Below are positions 1 through 8,544 of a DNA stretch of 64,000 nucleotides, piece after piece. Under the pieces are notes generated by a model. It searched no databases. It worked only from the letters and a program-made list of their open reading frames with translations, and was not told where the DNA came from. The translations under genes were made by a program, and so were the position numbers. This DNA is from Hyphomicrobiaceae bacterium (lineage in GTDB: Bacteria; Pseudomonadota; Alphaproteobacteria; Rhizobiales; Hyphomicrobiaceae). Each line of letters starts with the position of its first letter. Position 1 is the first letter of the stretch. The stretch spans positions 19,056 to 83,055 of the forward strand of contig PKEY01000085.1 of NCBI GenBank assembly GCA_002919265.1, given 5' to 3'.

Positions 1-244
1 GAGGTTTGTCCCTCTTGGCAGCTACCTGCGACGGCCCGGAAGATGTCGGTTGAGACGCCCGCTGAGGTTCAGCATCGGCTTCAGTCTTAAGAGCGGAATC
101 GAGCAACGCCGCGGACTTCTCGACAACCTCTCCAGTAGAACTTTCGCTTTCTCTCAGCCCGACCTGCCCATTTTTCTCATTATCCGCAAGCGAAGACGCC
201 GAAGAAGCGTTTGCAGCCTCATCCACGTTCTTGTTCTCGGTCAT
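1..244 (-). CDS. Partial hypothetical acidic protein (N-terminus only)
   Basis: An open frame starts at an ATG whose A is position 244 on the reverse strand and runs without a stop off the left edge, giving at least 81 residues. It is too incomplete for the ORF track. A purine-rich ribosome site (GGGAGGGG) lies just upstream of the ATG. The visible part ([20 protein letters not shown]...) is rich in Glu, Asp, Ser and Ala, with few hydrophobic residues, and looks like a disordered acidic N-terminal tail. It is divergent from msrA with about 140 bases between the two starts, which must hold both promoters. I do not recognise the family; the rest of the gene lies outside the window. Confidence 0.5.
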   Translation of the reverse strand, partial: MTENKNVDEAANASSASSLADNEKNGQVGLRESESSTGEVVEKSAALLDSALKTEADAEPQRASQPTSSGPSQVAAKRDKP

Positions 245-385
245 CCGCCCCTCCCGTGGCGTCGTAAAAGGCGGGCGGGCAATCGCGGCGAAGTGACTAT
301 GACGTGGTTCCCACCCGACCCGCGGACACTATATCAAGACCAGGCCTGTTCGTATCGCCCCGACCACACACCTTCAGGTGATCAG

Positions 386-1048
386 ATGCTTTTCTCCCGT
401 AAGAAGCTACAGATGCCCAGCCCCGATACCGCTTTGAAAGGCCGGCCGGATCCAATCCCGACAGCAGAGAAGCACTTCGTGAATGGCCGGCCGCTGAAAG
501 GGCCTTATCCGGATGGCTTGGAGCAGGCCGTTTTTGGAATGGGGTGCTTCTGGGGCGCCGAGCGGAAATTCTGGCAGCTCAGCGACGGTATTTGGATTAC
601 GGCATCTGGATACGCCGGTGGCTACACACCGAACCCCACTTATGAAGAAGTATGCTCCGGTGGCACCGGCCACGCCGAAGTGGTGCTAGTGGTCTACGAT
701 CCCAAGGTGATCAGCTACGAAAAGCTGCTGAAAACATTCTGGGAGAACCACGACCCCACGCAGGGAATGCGCCAGGGCAACGACATTGGCACCCAATACC
801 GTTCAGCCATCTACACAACCTCGCCCGAGCAGCGGCGCCTGGCTGAGGCCTCCAAGGAAATTTTTCAGCGCGTGTTGTCGGCCAACGGGTTCGGTCCCAT
901 CACGACTGAGATCAAGGATCTCACTGAGTTCTACTTCGCCGAGGACTACCACCAGCAATATCTCGCGAAGGTGCCCCACGGCTATTGTGGTCTGGGCGGC
1001 ACGGGCCTTTCCTGCCCAATCGGAACGGGCGTCACTGCCGAGAGCTGA
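386..1048 (+). CDS. msrA: Peptide methionine-S-sulfoxide reductase MsrA
   Basis: MsrA reduces the S-epimer of methionine sulfoxide in free or protein-bound methionine and repairs oxidised proteins in the cytoplasm. The catalytic cysteine is seen in the family motif GCFWGAE (Cys about residue 54). The acid/aromatic pocket (SGYAGG) and the motif GHAEVV follow, and a C-terminal resolving cysteine region reads [13 protein letters not shown]. The ORF track starts at 50, but the first 112 residues are basic and unlike any MsrA. The ATG at 386 gives 220 residues, the usual family size. The gene stands alone, convergent with the downstream GST. Function is secure; the start is inferred from length and family fit. 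Confidence 0.93.
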   Translation: MLFSRKKLQMPSPDTALKGRPDPIPTAEKHFVNGRPLKGPYPDGLEQAVFGMGCFWGAERKFWQLSDGIWITASGYAGGYTPNPTYEEVCSGGTGHAEVVLVVYDPKVISYEKLLKTFWENHDPTQGMRQGNDIGTQYRSAIYTTSPEQRRLAEASKEIFQRVLSANGFGPITTEIKDLTEFYFAEDYHQQYLAKVPHGYCGLGGTGLSCPIGTGVTAES

Positions 1049-1156
1049 TCGGCTGAGGAGTTCGGAGCTGCCGGCAACAAAGAAATCCCGAGCGCGCTGA
1101 GCTCCAGAGGAGCCCAAACGCCCCGGGATTAGGCCTCCGGGGAAGGGAGCTCGGAA

Positions 1157-1765
1157 CTACTTGATCAGCCCTTCGGCCTTCATGGCCTCTTTCACGGCAG
1201 GCCGCTGGCCGACACGCTCAAGGTACGCGGTGATATTCTTGAACCCGGACAAATCGATCTTCAGCGGCCGCGCCCAGCTCAGTACCGTGAAGGCGTAGGC
1301 ATCAGGAAGCGTGAAGTTCTCACCCATGATGTAGGGCTTGTCGGCAAGGTGCTGATCGAGGTGAGCGATCCGCGACAGCAGCTGTTCGCGAACGAAAGCC
1401 TTCCCCTCCTCCGGCATCGTCGGCTTGAAGAGCGGCCCGAAGCCTTTGTGCAGCTCGCTGGTAATGAAGTTCAGCCAGGACAGCATCCGATACCATTCGA
1501 TGGTGCCCCGCTGCGGCATCAGATGAGTCGCGTTGGCCTTCTCGGCGAGGTATTGGACGATCACCGGGCCTTCGGTGAGAACCGTTCCGTCATCAAGCTC
1601 CAGCGTCGGCACATAGCCGACGCGGCTAATCTGGCGGAAGTCCCGCCCGTCTTCGGTCTTCTTCTCCTTGAGATCAACCTTCACCAGCTCGAACGGCGTA
1701 TTGGTCTCACGAAGAATGATGTGAGGGGACAGGGAGCACGCGCCCGGTGAGTAATATAGCTTCAT
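1157..1765 (-). CDS. Glutathione S-transferase, beta class
   Basis: The protein joins glutathione to electrophiles or binds them, a cytosolic detoxification role. The N-terminus MKLYYSPGACSLSPH is the hallmark of bacterial beta-class GSTs, with the catalytic Cys10 that forms a mixed disulfide with glutathione. The thioredoxin-like domain spans about residues 1-80 (cis-Pro in VGYVPTL, then the TEGPVIVQYL glutathione-binding helix) and the all-helical domain covers the rest, ending near 202 residues, normal for the class. The track start MPMKLYY lies directly on the AAGGAG ribosome site. The second ATG sits six bases downstream of AAGGAG, so I place the start at 1765. It is a single gene with its own promoter region toward fabI. 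Confidence 0.88.
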   Translation of the reverse strand: MKLYYSPGACSLSPHIILRETNTPFELVKVDLKEKKTEDGRDFRQISRVGYVPTLELDDGTVLTEGPVIVQYLAEKANATHLMPQRGTIEWYRMLSWLNFITSELHKGFGPLFKPTMPEEGKAFVREQLLSRIAHLDQHLADKPYIMGENFTLPDAYAFTVLSWARPLKIDLSGFKNITAYLERVGQRPAVKEAMKAEGLIK

Positions 1766-1950
1766 AGGCATCTCCTTGGTCGATCAATAGTTCCATTATA
1801 CCGAACTAACGAACAAATGAAAAGCTTGCATCTTGCCGAAAGCCTTTCAATGACGCAGATGTGAACGCGGCCGCGCCAGGGCGGCTGTTGTGGATTTAAC
1901 CCGCCAATGATGCTTAGGATGCGTTGGCAAAACCGACGGGGTGACGGCTC

Positions 1951-2799
1951 ATGACGAGCAACGGGGCGAATACGGGAGTCGCTACTGGAAACTTGATGGC
2001 CGGCAAGCGCGGCCTCGTCATGGGCATTGCGAACAACCGGTCAATAGCGTGGGGCATTGCAAAGGCTGTTGCGGCTCAAGGCGCTGAGCTTGCCGTTACC
2101 TATCAGGGCGAGGCGCTGAAGAAGCGCGTCGAGCCGCTGGCAGCCGAGCTTGGCTGCAACCTCGTGTTGCCCTGCGACGTGACCGACGCCTCGTCGATGG
2201 ACGCTGTGTTCGTTGAGCTGAAGGAACGCTGGGGCCGTCTCGACTTCCTGGTGCACGCCATCGCCTTCTCGGACAAGAACGAGCTCGACGGCCGCTACGT
2301 CGACACGTCCGAGAAGAACTTCACGCAGACGATGCTCATTTCCTGCTATTCGTTCACGGCGCTGGCCCAGCGCGCCGAAAAGCTGATGACCGATGGCGGT
2401 GCGCTGCTGACCCTCACCTACTACGGCGCCGAGAAGGTGATGCCGCATTACAATGTCATGGGCGTCGCCAAGGCTGCCTTGGAGGCGAGTGTCCGCTACC
2501 TGGCAGCGGACCTCGGCCGGAATGGCATCCGCGTGAACGCAATCTCTGCCGGCCCGATAAAAACGCTAGCCGCCTCCGGCATCGCGGACTTCCGCTACAT
2601 TCTGAAGTGGAACGAATACAATTCTGCGCTGCGGCGGACCGTGACGATCGAGGACGTGGGCGCGGCTGGCTTGTATCTCCTCTCCGATCTCTCCCGCGGC
2701 GTCACCGGCGAAATTCATCACGTCGACGCCGGCTACCACGTGCAGGGCATGAAGAACGAGGACGCCCCGGACATCAGTGTGGTGAAGAACGGGGATTGA
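1951..2799 (+). CDS. fabI: Enoyl-[acyl-carrier-protein] reductase FabI (NADH)
   Basis: FabI catalyses the last reduction in each cycle of type II fatty acid synthesis, turning trans-2-enoyl-ACP into acyl-ACP. The short-chain dehydrogenase fold is seen: a nucleotide-binding region (GLVMGIANNRSIAWGIA), the DVTDASSM stretch, and the FabI-type active site with Tyr167 and Lys174 (Y-x6-K) in YNVMGVAK. A C-terminal AGYHVQGM is also typical. The first 15 residues (MTSNGANTGVATGNL) extend beyond the usual start at MAGKRGLVMG; the ATG at residue 16 is an alternative. Length is 282 against about 260-275 for the family. It is flanked by divergent gst and by an MDR oxidoreductase 205 bases downstream, so it is probably monocistronic. 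Confidence 0.93.
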   Translation: MTSNGANTGVATGNLMAGKRGLVMGIANNRSIAWGIAKAVAAQGAELAVTYQGEALKKRVEPLAAELGCNLVLPCDVTDASSMDAVFVELKERWGRLDFLVHAIAFSDKNELDGRYVDTSEKNFTQTMLISCYSFTALAQRAEKLMTDGGALLTLTYYGAEKVMPHYNVMGVAKAALEASVRYLAADLGRNGIRVNAISAGPIKTLAASGIADFRYILKWNEYNSALRRTVTIEDVGAAGLYLLSDLSRGVTGEIHHVDAGYHVQGMKNEDAPDISVVKNGD

Positions 2800-3004
2800 G
2801 GCTGGACTGCGGTCCCGTTTTTGCCATCGGTGATCCAGGCCGAAGGGAGAAATCGAGACGCACCCAGGTATCCAGTCCGAATTCGCGCGTAATCCTCAGA
2901 GCCGCGCTAAAGCTAGAGAGGGAGCAAGTCGAGCGCGACCCGTGCTTGCTTGAAGATGTTATCGCATATTCGTGCCTAACACTGTCCCTCTCAGGAGCAC
3001 TCCG

Positions 3005-4012
3005 ATGTCCAACACCAATCGTCAAGTAAAGCTTGCCCGCCGCCCTGCCCCAGGGCCGCTGTCGCGGGACGTGTTTTCAATCGAAGACGGCCCCATTCCC
3101 GAGCCGGGACCGGGCCAGTTTCGGGTCAAAATCGAATACATATCTCTCGATCCCGCCATGCGCGGCTGGGTCAGCGATGGGCGCTCTTACGTCGAGCCCG
3201 TGGCCATCGGTGCTGTGATGCGTGGCTATGCAGCGGGACACGTGGAAGTCTCGAACCATCCGGACTTCAAGCCGGGTGACGCCGTGCAGGGCCTCTTCGG
3301 TGTGCAGCAATACGCCGTTTCCGACGGCAAGCGCGTGGTCAAGGTCGACACCAACCTTGCGCCGCTGCAGCGATGGGTCGGCGGATTGGGCATGCCTGGC
3401 TGGACGGCCTATTTTGGCCTGCTTGAAGTGGGGCAGCCGAAGCCAGGCGAAACAGTCGTTGTGTCAGCGGCCGCGGGCGCTGTCGGCTCCGTCGTTGCGC
3501 AAATTGCGAAGCTGAAGGGCTGCCGTGCAGTCGGAATCGCGGGTGGTCCGGAAAAGTGCCGCTATCTTCTCGATGAGCTCGGCCTTGATGCTGCCGTCGA
3601 TTACAAGGCCGGCAATCTCGCTGCCGATCTGCAAGCGGCGTGCCCGCAGGGAATTGACGTCTACTTCGAAAATGTCGGCGGCGAGATCCTCGACACTGTC
3701 CTCCCGCTGATGAACAGGTTTGGTCGTATTCCGCTTTGTGGACTGATCTCGGCCTATAACGCCACTACGCCACCGCCTGGGCCGCGAAATCTCAGAAGCG
3801 TGCTGACGCAGCGGCTGAAAATTCAAGGTCTCATTGTTTTCGATTGGGCGGACCGCATCGACGAAGCCATCCGCGACCTCGGCAAGTGGTATTCTGAGGG
3901 CAAGCTCAAGATCCGGGAGGACGTTCGCGAGGGCGGTCTCGACGCATTTCCCGATGTGCTCAACCTGCTCTACACAGGCGGCAATCATGGCAAGCTTGTT
4001 CTGAAGGTTTGA
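3005..4012 (+). CDS. NADP-dependent MDR oxidoreductase (CurA / leukotriene B4 12-hydroxydehydrogenase type)
   Basis: This medium-chain reductase family reduces the double bond of alpha,beta-unsaturated ketones and aldehydes with NADPH. Evidence is the zinc-free MDR layout: N-terminal GroES-like domain with SLDPAMRGW, which is typical of the CurA/YncB/PTGR group, then the Rossmann domain with VSAAAGAVGSVVAQIAK and the fixed YFENVGGEILD motif. The catalytic Cys/His zinc ligands of alcohol dehydrogenases are absent, as expected. The ATG at 3005 has AGGAG about eight bases upstream and gives 335 residues, the family length; the track start 33 bases earlier lacks support. The stop overlaps the region of the next start, so it probably shares a transcript with the phosphatase. 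Confidence 0.85.
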   Translation: MSNTNRQVKLARRPAPGPLSRDVFSIEDGPIPEPGPGQFRVKIEYISLDPAMRGWVSDGRSYVEPVAIGAVMRGYAAGHVEVSNHPDFKPGDAVQGLFGVQQYAVSDGKRVVKVDTNLAPLQRWVGGLGMPGWTAYFGLLEVGQPKPGETVVVSAAAGAVGSVVAQIAKLKGCRAVGIAGGPEKCRYLLDELGLDAAVDYKAGNLAADLQAACPQGIDVYFENVGGEILDTVLPLMNRFGRIPLCGLISAYNATTPPPGPRNLRSVLTQRLKIQGLIVFDWADRIDEAIRDLGKWYSEGKLKIREDVREGGLDAFPDVLNLLYTGGNHGKLVLKV

Positions 4013-4023
4013 GGCGCGGGTTC

Positions 4024-4611
4024 ATGCGGGGGGCGAGGACGATTTACTTCATCCGTCACGGCGAGACGGACTGGAACGCAGCGCGGCGCCTGCAAGGCCA
4101 GACGGACATATCTTTGAACGACACTGGCCGTCAGCAGGCCGCCCGCAATGGGCACGTGCTCCGGCAGCTCCTTCCCAACTTCGAAGATCTCGACTTTGTC
4201 GCCAGCCCCCTCAGCCGCACCCGTGAGACGATGGAAATCGTGCGGAAATCCGTTGGCCTCGAGCCGGCTGGCTACCGCACCGATCCGCGTCTGCGGGAAA
4301 TCTGCTTCGGTCACTGGGAAGGATTTACTTGGTCAGAGCTGCCTGAGCGTGACCCTGAGGGGTACGAAGCCCGGCTCGCCGATCCCTTCAACTGGCGCCC
4401 GCGCGGCGGCGAGAGCTATCGCGACCTCATGGAGCGCATCGTCGGCTGGCTCGAAAGTCTGGAGGGCAACGCCGTCGTCGTCTCCCACGGCGGTGTGAGC
4501 CGGGTGTTGCGGGGACACCTGCTGGGCATCGATCCGAGCGAGGTGCCGTTCCTGGAAGTCCCTCAGGATAAGGTGCTCGTTCTCCGGCCAGGCGAGATAA
4601 GCTGGCACTAA
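4024..4611 (+). CDS. Histidine phosphatase family protein (phosphoglycerate-mutase-like)
   Basis: A member of the histidine phosphatase superfamily that transfers phosphate through a histidine. The phosphohistidine motif IRHGETDWN, the second arginine region (SPLSRTRETMEI), the acidic ICFGHWEG and the second catalytic histidine in VVSHGGVSRVLRG are all present, so it should be active. Length (195 residues from ATG 4024; 200 from TTG 4009) matches the GpmB/CobC-type phosphatases. The substrate cannot be told from sequence; CobC, GpmB and broad phosphatases share these motifs, and no cobalamin genes are nearby. The TTG start would overlap the upstream stop codon, suggesting translational coupling with the oxidoreductase. 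Confidence 0.82.
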   Translation: MRGARTIYFIRHGETDWNAARRLQGQTDISLNDTGRQQAARNGHVLRQLLPNFEDLDFVASPLSRTRETMEIVRKSVGLEPAGYRTDPRLREICFGHWEGFTWSELPERDPEGYEARLADPFNWRPRGGESYRDLMERIVGWLESLEGNAVVVSHGGVSRVLRGHLLGIDPSEVPFLEVPQDKVLVLRPGEISWH

Positions 4612-4706
4612 GCATAACCAACGATTGTTAGCTGGCACCCTGACATTCCGTGGAACCTGCGTATCGCCCCTGCGTTGCCGCCGGGACAGGTGGCATCGCA
4701 GTATTC

Positions 4707-5882
4707 ATGGGTGGTTCTATGGGAATTCTCCTTTCCGCCGTTCAGCGTTTTCTAACTCCCGAGCTTATCGGGCGAATAGCCGGTGCGATAGGTATCGACC
4801 CGAAATTGGCTCAGACCGCAGCCTCCGCTGCCATTCCGGCCATTCTCGCGAGCTTGTCGAAGGTCGCCGATAGCCCTAGCGGCACCGAGCGCTTGTCTGA
4901 TGCAATCTCCCGCGCCCCAACGGGTATGCTCGATGACATCGGCTCCCTCCTGACAAACCGCAACCAATTGATCGACCAAGGGCAATCGATGCTGTCGTCG
5001 CTGCTCGGCAGCAGCGGCTCGAATGCATTGATGTCGAGCATCAGCCGGTATGTCGGCGGTGGCGAAAGCTCCATGGGCTCGCTGCTGGGGATGCTTACGC
5101 CGATTCTGATGGGTGTTCTGGGCCGCCAGCAGCAGGCAACTGGTGGAGGAACGGCAGGACTGGCTCGGCTATTGCAGTCGGAAGCTGGCGACTTCAAAGC
5201 TGCGATGCCATCGGGACTTTCGACGTTGCTCGATTCCTCGGGCTTTTTCGATCAGCTCGGCTCGATGAAGGCAGCTGCCAGCCAGACCGTGAGAGAACAG
5301 TTCGGCGAAAGCGCCACTGGCGAACGAACGGTGCGGCCGGCGCCCATGACAACCACCAGAAGCGAACCCGCCCACAGTGGCTCAACCTGGGCCTACTGGG
5401 CTCTGCCGCTGGCCGCCATCATTGGAGGTTTGATCGGATACTTGTGGGGCGTAGAGGAGCCAGCCCGCGACACGACGGCTGCTTATCAGGCGACCGACGT
5501 CTCCAGCGCAAGACCGATGGACATGATTATGCGCCAAGCCGTCGTCAGCGATGCGGGTGAGCCAATCGGCATCGTCGAGGACGTGCTCGTCACGCCGAAC
5601 GGGCAAGTGATGGCGGTTCTGAGTACCGCGCAACCTCTCGGTCTGGGCGAGAAGCGGGTTGCCGTACCGATGCACTTGCTTGAGACCGCAACGCGCGATG
5701 GCGGCACACGGATCGTGTACAAGGGCTCGAAGGAAGCTTTGGTCGAAGCACCGCCTGTCAGCCCGCGCACTGGTGGCAATCGTTCGGAATCAACTCAACC
5801 CGGCAGCTCAGGCATGATGCATTCGGAAGATCGGCCAAGCACCTCGCCGGGGTTTCAGGGAGAGCCGCCTACAAGCAAGTAG
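4707..5882 (+). CDS. DUF937 / PRC-barrel membrane protein
   Basis: The N-terminal half (about residues 1-170) is a DUF937-like helical region rich in Ser, Leu, Gly and Met (LLSAVQRFLTPELIGRIA, MGSLLGMLTPILMGVLG), a family of unknown function related to YidB. A polar linker leads to one strong membrane segment (WALPLAAIIGGLIGYLWG). Beyond it lies a PRC-barrel-like domain (DMIMRQAVVSDAGEPIGIVEDVLVTP, then VLSTAQPLGLGEKRVAVP), a fold that binds partners or membrane-linked components. A Ser/Pro/Gly-rich tail ends the protein. The track begins at a GTG at 4650; I prefer ATG 4707 (or 4719) because the core starts there. A strong terminator follows 27 bases after the stop. The role is unknown. Confidence 0.75.
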   Translation: MGGSMGILLSAVQRFLTPELIGRIAGAIGIDPKLAQTAASAAIPAILASLSKVADSPSGTERLSDAISRAPTGMLDDIGSLLTNRNQLIDQGQSMLSSLLGSSGSNALMSSISRYVGGGESSMGSLLGMLTPILMGVLGRQQQATGGGTAGLARLLQSEAGDFKAAMPSGLSTLLDSSGFFDQLGSMKAAASQTVREQFGESATGERTVRPAPMTTTRSEPAHSGSTWAYWALPLAAIIGGLIGYLWGVEEPARDTTAAYQATDVSSARPMDMIMRQAVVSDAGEPIGIVEDVLVTPNGQVMAVLSTAQPLGLGEKRVAVPMHLLETATRDGGTRIVYKGSKEALVEAPPVSPRTGGNRSESTQPGSSGMMHSEDRPSTSPGFQGEPPTSK

Positions 5883-5909
5883 CCAATCACTCTTGAACAC
5901 AGAAAATTT

Positions 5910-5945
5910 GAGAGCCGAAGCAGCGGCAGCTTCGGCTCTCTTTTT
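5910..5945 (+). terminator. Rho-independent terminator after the DUF937 gene
   Basis: A perfect 12-base-pair stem, GAGAGCCGAAGC paired with GCTTCGGCTCTC around the loop AGCGGCA, is followed at once by five T residues. It lies 27 bases after the stop codon and ends the transcript that began upstream. Confidence 0.92.
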
Positions 5946-6259
5946 GGGTTTGCATGGCCGGCAAAAACGGGTGCTCAGGCCGTCCTTGCGGCCAAGGCGC
6001 CAGCTCGCGCGTGCTTCGAGCTGAGTTCGCTGCGACTACGACATTGGCGATACTCTGCCTCCGTCCCAGCCGCCCAAATTCTCGGCGCATTGATTTCGCT
6101 AGCTCCCTTCCGGGACCAGCGAATCATGATCGCCTACTTCTGATTAAGCCGAACGACCGTTTGTTGTCACCATAACATCGCCAGTGCGGCTTCATCCGAT
6201 TTCTGACCGATGCAAGAAAACTGCTATGAGATGAAGGAAACAAGGGAAAAGCGCTCAAG

Positions 6260-6388
6260 GTGACCGTTCGCAACCCCATTTTGGATCGTTTTCTTGCCCT
6301 TTGGGATCTGATGCCAGAGGGACAGCCCATTGTTACGCCTCGCGCCAGCTTGCTCCCCGTGCGCCGCTCTCACGGCCCTGCCATACGC
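6260..6388 (+). pseudogene. Remnant of an APH(6)-like aminoglycoside/hydroxyurea phosphotransferase, N-terminal piece
   Basis: The reading frame from GTG 6260 begins with residues resembling the N-terminus of the APH(6)/hydroxyurea phosphotransferase family: LDRFLALWDLMPEGQPIVTP followed by SLLPVRR. That family typically has a W-x-L-x-P-D-G-x-P-I-x-T-x-S-x-L-L-P-V-R pattern. After about residue 42 the frame loses all similarity and becomes an Arg/Ser/Pro-rich string typical of noncoding GC-rich DNA. The next entry holds a middle part of the same family on the other strand, abutting this one. I infer a gene broken by an inversion and then decayed. The family match is from memory and unaligned, so it is tentative. 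Confidence 0.45.
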
Positions 6389-6516
6389 GCCGCGAGATCC
6401 AGCGCCGCCTTAATTCCGACGTCCCCGTGCAGAACGCCAACATCCTTCGGATTGGCGAGCAGCAGACGCGCCGGTTCTTCTGCTCGCGCAAAAATGCCGC
6501 CGTGGCCTCGCAGCAG
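6370..6516 (-). pseudogene. Remnant of an APH(6)-like phosphotransferase, catalytic-loop piece, inverted
   Basis: Read on the reverse strand from about 6516 down to a TGA at 6370-6372, the frame gives LLRGHGGIFARAEEPARLLL followed by ANPKDVGVLHGDVGIKAALD and LAAR. This resembles the catalytic region of APH(6)-type kinases (HGGILARA...LLAxPxD-V-x-VLHGDIHHxNVLDFGARGW). The VLHGD core is intact, but the HH and N of the Brenner motif are replaced by GIK and A. An in-frame TGA lies just upstream and another ends the fragment, so it cannot code for a kinase. It touches the N-terminal piece head to head, as expected if an internal segment flipped. No start, no full length and no ribosome site: nonfunctional. 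Confidence 0.45.
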
Positions 6517-6649
6517 TCAGGCCAGCTCGGGAAACCAGACGGTTCCGCATCGCGGAGTTGGCGCTGGCCGAGCTCAACCGCTGCTAACCGGATCGACTTA
6601 AGCCGGTTCGGGATATCTGAGAATGGCTGTGCCATAGAGGAGCATCAAC

Positions 6650-7324
6650 GTGCTGATCCGGCATCAATTCATTATCCGGGTAACACGGACCTTGATGGCG
6701 GCTGCGATGACGGCAGGCCTCTTTTGTCCGCCGGCAGCTGCTCAGATCGGCACTATAGCGGCGGATGATCTCGAACAGTGCCGGCTCGCAGAGTCGATGG
6801 CCGAGCTGCGGCTTAGGGCCTGCACGACCGTCATCGAAGACAATCAGCAGATCCCCGAGGTGCGGGCTGAGGCTTTCCTCAACAGGGGGATGGCCAAAGA
6901 GGCGTTGGGCGATAGTGCGGGCGCAATCTCCGACTACAGCGAAGGCCTGAAACTCAACCCGAAGTATCGGCTGCTCTATCATCGCCGTGGGCTGGCGTAT
7001 GAACAGCAGGGTGATCCGGAGCTCGCGATCAAGGACTTCTCCCAGGCAATCCAGTTGGATCCCACGGACTCCGAGGCACTAGTCTTGCGCGGTCTCACGT
7101 ACGCATCGCAGGGCGAACTCCAGCTGGCCCTCAGGGACTACGAGGCTGCGCTCACGGAAACGCCCGATGACGACATGGTGCTTGTGCTTCGCGGCGAGGT
7201 GCGGGAGGAGCTGGGACAGACGGAGAGCGCGCGGGCCGACTACCGCCGGGCACTAGAGCTCAACCCCCAGAACACCGAAGCCAAACAAGGCCTGGAACGG
7301 CTGAGCGCAACAAAACGCGACTAG
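6650..7324 (+). CDS. Exported TPR-repeat protein
   Basis: The protein opens with a signal-peptide-like segment (basic start, then TLMAAAMTAGLFCPPAAAQ with a likely cleavage after AAA or AQ), so it is probably periplasmic. The rest is made of four or five tetratricopeptide repeats, seen in FLNRGMAKEALGDSAGAISDY, YHRRGLAYEQQGDPELAIKD, LVLRGLTYASQGELQLALRD and LRGEVREELGQTESARADY, each with the small-residue and Tyr/Ala pattern of TPR helices. Two cysteines near the mature N-terminus (QCRLAE, RACTTV) may form a disulfide. The start is a GTG. Such proteins are scaffolds for partner binding; the partner cannot be named. It stands alone upstream of aroC with a 121-base gap. Confidence 0.8.
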   Translation: MLIRHQFIIRVTRTLMAAAMTAGLFCPPAAAQIGTIAADDLEQCRLAESMAELRLRACTTVIEDNQQIPEVRAEAFLNRGMAKEALGDSAGAISDYSEGLKLNPKYRLLYHRRGLAYEQQGDPELAIKDFSQAIQLDPTDSEALVLRGLTYASQGELQLALRDYEAALTETPDDDMVLVLRGEVREELGQTESARADYRRALELNPQNTEAKQGLERLSATKRD

Positions 7325-7445
7325 GTGGAAACGCGAAGCAAACCAACTCTGGGGCCACCGCTATTTCATTACTCGCTATTCGTGACCCACTGCTGTAAGC
7401 CTTGGCAGAATTCTCAAGGAACACGCTGACCGTTGCTGAAAGCTC

Positions 7446-8543
7446 ATGTCCTACAACACCTTCGGCCATCTTTTCCGTGTGACGACCTGGGGCGAAAGCC
7501 ACGGGCCGGCGATCGGCTGCGTCGTCGATGGCTGCCCGCCGGGCATTCCGCTCACTGCCGAAGACATTCAGTACTATCTCGACCGCCGCCGGCCCGGGCA
7601 GTCGCGCTACACAACCCAGCGCCGGGAGCCCGACCAGGTGGAGATCCTCTCAGGCGTGTTCACCGATGACGAGGGGCGCCAAGTGACCACCGGCACGCCC
7701 ATCTCGCTTCTCATCCACAACGTCGATCAGCGGTCGAAGGACTACGGGGACATCAAGGACAAGTTTCGCCCTGGTCACGCGGACTACACGTACTTTGAGA
7801 AGTACGGCCTTCGTGATTATCGCGGCGGCGGGCGTTCGTCTGCGCGCGAAACGGCGATGCGCGTGGCCGCAGGCGCCATTGCGCGGAAGATCCTTAGAGG
7901 CGTGACGATCCGGGGCGCCCTTGTTCGCATCGGCCCGCACGCTGTCGACCGCTCGCGCTGGAACTGGGGCGAGGTCGAGAGCAACCCGTTCTTCTGCCCG
8001 GATCACGACTCTGTTCAGACGTGGGCTTCTTATCTCGATCAGATTCGCAAATCCGGTTCCTCCGTCGGCGCCGTCATCGAAATCGTAGCTGAAGGCGTCC
8101 CGCCGGGGCTTGGTGCTCCGATCTACGGCAAGCTCGATCAGGACCTGGCTGCAGCGCTGATGAGCATCAATGCCGTGAAAGGCGTCGAGATCGGCGCGGG
8201 CATGGCAGCGGCCGAGCTGACGGGCGAGGAAAACGCCGACGAAATGCGCATTGGCCCGGATGGACGCCCGGTTTTTCTGTCGAATAATGCAGGCGGCATT
8301 CTCGGGGGCATCTCGACGGGTCAGCCCATAGTCTGTCGCTTCGCCGTGAAGCCGACCTCATCCATCCTCACGCCGCGGAAGACCATCGACCGGTTCGGCA
8401 ATGAAACCGAGATCATGACAAAGGGCCGGCACGATCCGTGTGTCGGCATCCGCGCCGTTCCTGTCGGCGAGGCCATGGTCGCGATTGTCCTGGCTGACCA
8501 CGCGTTGCGCCACCGCGCACAAACGGGCAAGTGGGAGTTTTGA
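7446..8543 (+). CDS. aroC: Chorismate synthase AroC
   Basis: AroC removes phosphate from 5-enolpyruvylshikimate 3-phosphate to make chorismate, the branch point for aromatic amino acids, folate and quinones; it needs reduced FMN. All signatures are present: [20 protein letters not shown] at the start, [20 protein letters not shown], the [20 protein letters not shown] block and the C-terminal [20 protein letters not shown]. The length of 365 is standard for the bacterial monofunctional enzyme. The HAD gene follows with a single-base gap, so the two are co-transcribed and probably translationally coupled. Confidence 0.97.
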   Translation: MSYNTFGHLFRVTTWGESHGPAIGCVVDGCPPGIPLTAEDIQYYLDRRRPGQSRYTTQRREPDQVEILSGVFTDDEGRQVTTGTPISLLIHNVDQRSKDYGDIKDKFRPGHADYTYFEKYGLRDYRGGGRSSARETAMRVAAGAIARKILRGVTIRGALVRIGPHAVDRSRWNWGEVESNPFFCPDHDSVQTWASYLDQIRKSGSSVGAVIEIVAEGVPPGLGAPIYGKLDQDLAAALMSINAVKGVEIGAGMAAAELTGEENADEMRIGPDGRPVFLSNNAGGILGGISTGQPIVCRFAVKPTSSILTPRKTIDRFGNETEIMTKGRHDPCVGIRAVPVGEAMVAIVLADHALRHRAQTGKWEF

Positions 8544-8544
8544 A

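Noticed and set aside
50-385. N-terminal 112-residue extension of the msrA ORF
   Set aside because: Arg-rich and unrelated to MsrA; overlaps the reverse-strand partial gene and its promoter region.
4600-4638. Direct repeat AGCTGGCAC at the end of the phosphatase gene and 30 bases on
   Set aside because: Nine bases, one copy within coding sequence; likely chance.
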